Origin: Hypericibacter sp963696655
GTDB taxonomy: Bacteria > Pseudomonadota > Alphaproteobacteria > Dongiales > Dongiaceae
Direction of reading: 5' to 3'
NCBI GenBank assembly: GCA_963696655.1
Contig: CAVOLB010000161.1
Span: forward strand, 1-35,264
DNA: 35,264 nucleotides
The position numbers and the translations under genes were made by a program. The notes beneath the pieces were generated by a model. The model was given only the letters and a program-made list of their open reading frames with translations, searched no databases and was not told the DNA's origin. Below are positions 33,630 to 35,264 of the stretch, piece after piece. Position 1 is the first letter of the stretch; each line of letters begins with the position of its first letter.

Positions 33630-33734
33630 TTAGATCTTCTTCTTGGACTTCGCCTTGGCCTTTTTCTTGGCGGCCTTTTTCGGCGAGGCCTTCTTCGCAG
33701 CCGGCTTAGCCCGGCGCTTTGTGGTCCGCTTCAT
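33630..33734 (-). CDS. Small Lys-rich basic protein (34 residues), coupled to mdh
   Basis: A 34-residue frame starts at ATG 33734 and ends at TAA 33630-33632. The ATG overlaps the mdh stop as ATGA, and AGAGGAG lies 7 bases upstream inside the mdh 3' end, a near-ideal ribosome binding site. The protein opens MKRTTKRRAK and has 15 Lys, 3 Arg and 8 Ala, with no acidic residue. It resembles the tail of histone H1 or an HU-like C-terminal tail, so it could bind DNA, RNA or acidic surfaces. Its first residues match the start of the C39-like protein at 26180-26977 (MKKTTKRRR). I know no family for it; the site and overlap make it likely to be translated. Confidence 0.65.
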   Translation of the reverse strand: MKRTTKRRAKPAAKKASPKKAAKKKAKAKSKKKI

Positions 33735-34696
33735 TTTGTAACTCCTCTCTGAATTTTCCTCATCTCATCGATGAGGCCCCTAACGGCCGAAACCGATTTG
33801 TCGAACAAGGCTTTTTCGGTCTTGTTCAGGTCGATCTCGACCACTCTCTCCACGCCGCCAGCGCCGATGACTACCGGCACACCGACATAGAGCCCTGTTA
33901 CCCCGTACTCCCCATTGAGCTGGGCAGCACAGGGTAGAACGCGTTTCTTATCCAAAAGATAAGACTCGGCCATTTCGATCGCGGCGGCCGCCGGCGCATA
34001 GAAGGCGGAGCCCGTCTTCAGGAGCCCCACGATCTCCGCACCGCCGTCGCGCGTACGCTGGACGATGGCATCGAGCTTCTCTTGAGAAATCCATCCCTTC
34101 TTCACCAGGTCGGGCAACGGAATGCCGGCCATGGTGGAATAGCGGACCAGCGGCACCATGGTGTCGCCATGTCCGCCCATGACGAAGGCGGTCACGTCCT
34201 GGACCGAGACGCCGAGCGCCTCGGCCAGGAAATGGCGGAAGCGTGCGCTGTCGAGGACGCCCGCCATGCCGACCACGCGTTCGGCCGGCAGGCCGCTCTC
34301 CTCGCGCATCACCCACACCATCACGTCGAGCGGGTTGGTGATGACGATGACGAAGGCCTTGGGGCAATGCTTCTTGATCGCCTTGCCGACGGTGGAGACG
34401 ACCTTGCCGTTGATGCCGAGGAGGTCGTCTCGACTCATGCCGGGCTTGCGGGGGATGCCGGCGGTGACGATCACCACGTCGGCGCCCTTGATGGCGGCAT
34501 AATCGTTGGCGCCGACAAAAGCCGCATCGAAGCCCTCGATGGGGCTGCTCTGCGCGATATCGAGAGACTTGCCTTGCGGAACGCCCTCGACGATGTCGAA
34601 CATCACCACGTCGCCGAGCTGCTTCAGCCCAGCCAGAAGCGCGAGAGTTCCGCCGATATTGCCTGCACCCACAAGCGCGATCTTTTTGCGCGCCAT
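33731..34696 (-). CDS. mdh: Malate dehydrogenase
   Basis: The 321-residue protein is the NAD-dependent, lactate-dehydrogenase-like malate dehydrogenase of alphaproteobacteria, which makes oxaloacetate in the TCA cycle. The NAD motif GAGNIGG is at residues 10-16; IVTAGIPRKPGMSRDDL contains the substrate-binding arginines and VMGGHGDTMVPL the catalytic His. I chose ATG 34696: AGGGA lies 7 bases before it, whereas the ATG two codons upstream (34702) directly abuts that AGGGA and leaves no spacing. It follows zapE and heads the block mdh-sucCDAB-lpd. Confidence 0.97.
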   Translation of the reverse strand: MARKKIALVGAGNIGGTLALLAGLKQLGDVVMFDIVEGVPQGKSLDIAQSSPIEGFDAAFVGANDYAAIKGADVVIVTAGIPRKPGMSRDDLLGINGKVVSTVGKAIKKHCPKAFVIVITNPLDVMVWVMREESGLPAERVVGMAGVLDSARFRHFLAEALGVSVQDVTAFVMGGHGDTMVPLVRYSTMAGIPLPDLVKKGWISQEKLDAIVQRTRDGGAEIVGLLKTGSAFYAPAAAAIEMAESYLLDKKRVLPCAAQLNGEYGVTGLYVGVPVVIGAGGVERVVEIDLNKTEKALFDKSVSAVRGLIDEMRKIQRGVTK

Positions 34697-34721
34697 TCTC
34701 ATTCCCTTGTTCGTCCGCCGG

Positions 34722-34799
34722 GCCCGATTTTTTTCTCATTCGGGCGACGCATACCTGATGTCGAATCAGGCCTGGGCATATCACTAGACCTAGTGTCAA
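34722..34799 (-). promoter_or_regulatory. mdh upstream region with three inverted repeats
   Basis: Between zapE and mdh: CACTAG-AC-CTAGTG (34782-34795) is a perfect dyad overlapping a consensus -35 on the - strand, TTGACA (34794-34799), though no good -10 sits 16-18 bases from it. CCTGAT-GTCGA-ATCAGG (34754-34770) is a perfect hairpin, and GCCCGA ... TCGGGC (34722-34727 and 34740-34745) encloses an A-rich loop close to the mdh ribosome binding site. This looks like a promoter with an operator and a structured leader. Confidence 0.45.
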
Positions 34800-34827
34800 T
34801 ACCCTCTTTTAACATCAAGAGCAAGTG

Positions 34828-34848
34828 TGTTGAACAAAAATTTCAACA
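34828..34848 (-). repeat. 7-bp inverted repeat directly after zapE
   Basis: TGTTGAA (34828-34834) and TTCAACA (34842-34848) form a perfect stem with a 7-base, AT-rich loop. It begins 1-2 bases after the zapE stop codon. It could end zapE transcripts (without a clear T-tract) or be a protein-binding dyad for the mdh promoter downstream. Confidence 0.4.
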
Positions 34849-34849
34849 T

Positions 34850-35264
34850 TCAGGTCAGATGATGCCGTTCGCGATAGCCGTCGGACTGCATTTCGACGAG
34901 CCGAGAATGGGTCCGGCGATACTCGAATTCGATGTCGTCGCTCGCCGCGAGTGACTCGATCGGCGTCTCCGCCGTCATCGCGAGAAGCGAGCGATGTTCG
35001 TAGAGCTCGTCGACCAGCGTGATGAATCTTTTCCCCTCGTTGCGACGCTCCGGCGTGAAGCGCGGCACGCCGTCGAGCAGCAGCGTATGGAAGTGCGTCG
35101 CCAGCGTCAGATAGTCGGCGGCACCCAGCGGACGGCCGCAGAGCGCATCGAAGGTCATGAAGGCCGTTCCTTTGGCGGCGCGCATTATTTCGAATTGGCG
35201 CCCTTGCACGGTGAAGACCGCGGGCTCGCCCTTCGCGCCGTCCGTCAGCACCGTCCAGATCTCC
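34850..35264 (-). CDS. zapE: Cell division ATPase ZapE (AFG1 family), C-terminal part
   Basis: The frame is open to the window edge and ends at the TGA at 34850-34852, giving about 137 C-terminal residues. The pattern FDALCGRPLGAADYLTLA, HTLLLDGVPRF, KRFITLVDELYEHR and RRTHSRLVEMQS is the C-terminal part of AFG1-like ATPases, named ZapE in bacteria. These are P-loop ATPases that act at the Z-ring and in quality control of membrane proteins. The P-loop lies outside the window. zapE next to mdh-sucCDAB is a common alphaproteobacterial order. Confidence 0.9.
   Translation of the reverse strand, partial: EIWTVLTDGAKGEPAVFTVQGRQFEIMRAAKGTAFMTFDALCGRPLGAADYLTLATHFHTLLLDGVPRFTPERRNEGKRFITLVDELYEHRSLLAMTAETPIESLAASDDIEFEYRRTHSRLVEMQSDGYRERHHLT

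Overview
The window is GC-rich, densely coded DNA from an alphaproteobacterium. The evidence is gene order: zapE-mdh-sucCDAB-lpd, an F1 ATP synthase operon atpHAGDC without the Fo genes, and the block priA / small transaldolase / DUF484 / xerC. A Rhodospirillales-type organism would fit, but that is inference from gene order and composition. I see no rRNA, tRNA, CRISPR array, insertion sequence or prophage. No gene-free stretch reaches 300 bases.

Layout. (1) 1-394: the end of a GMC-type flavin oxidoreductase on the + strand. (2) 496-8937, - strand: an eight-gene catabolic operon, transcribed from right to left. It encodes an ABC importer (binding protein, two permeases, ATPase), an amidohydrolase-2 enzyme, a Gfo/Idh/MocA dehydrogenase, a D-threonine-aldolase/D-serine-dehydratase-like PLP enzyme and a D-glutamate-cyclase-like (DUF4392) protein. 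A divergent LysR regulator (9076-9957) and a dyad overlapping the candidate operon promoter suggest substrate induction. The enzyme set points to uptake and breakdown of a compound with a sugar or lactone part and a D-amino/hydroxy-acid part; the substrate is unknown. (3) 10126-10944: a diiron ferritin-like protein. (4) 11116-16070, - strand: atpHAGDC. atpD carries an apparent one-base insertion that breaks the frame just before its P-loop. (5) 16342-22020: priA on the -, then transaldolase, DUF484, xerC, a CigR-like exported protein and a GNAT acetyltransferase on the +. (6) 22017-24479, - strand: an endonuclease/exonuclease/phosphatase-family protein and a phospholipase D/cardiolipin-synthase-like protein, an arrangement like E. 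coli ybhP-clsB. (7) 24737-34696, - strand: a TCA-cycle block read mdh, small Lys-rich protein, sucC, sucD, sucA, sucB, papain-like C39-family protein, lpd. The end of zapE lies upstream of mdh at the right edge.

Most unusual points: a 34-residue, purely basic protein that overlaps the mdh stop codon (ATGA) and shares its opening residues MK(K/R)TTKRR with the basic tail of the C39-like protein wedged between sucB and lpd in the same block; the uncharacterised D-amino-acid-type operon with its LysR dyad and a strong hairpin after the binding-protein gene; the frameshift in atpD; and a leader upstream of mdh with several inverted repeats.
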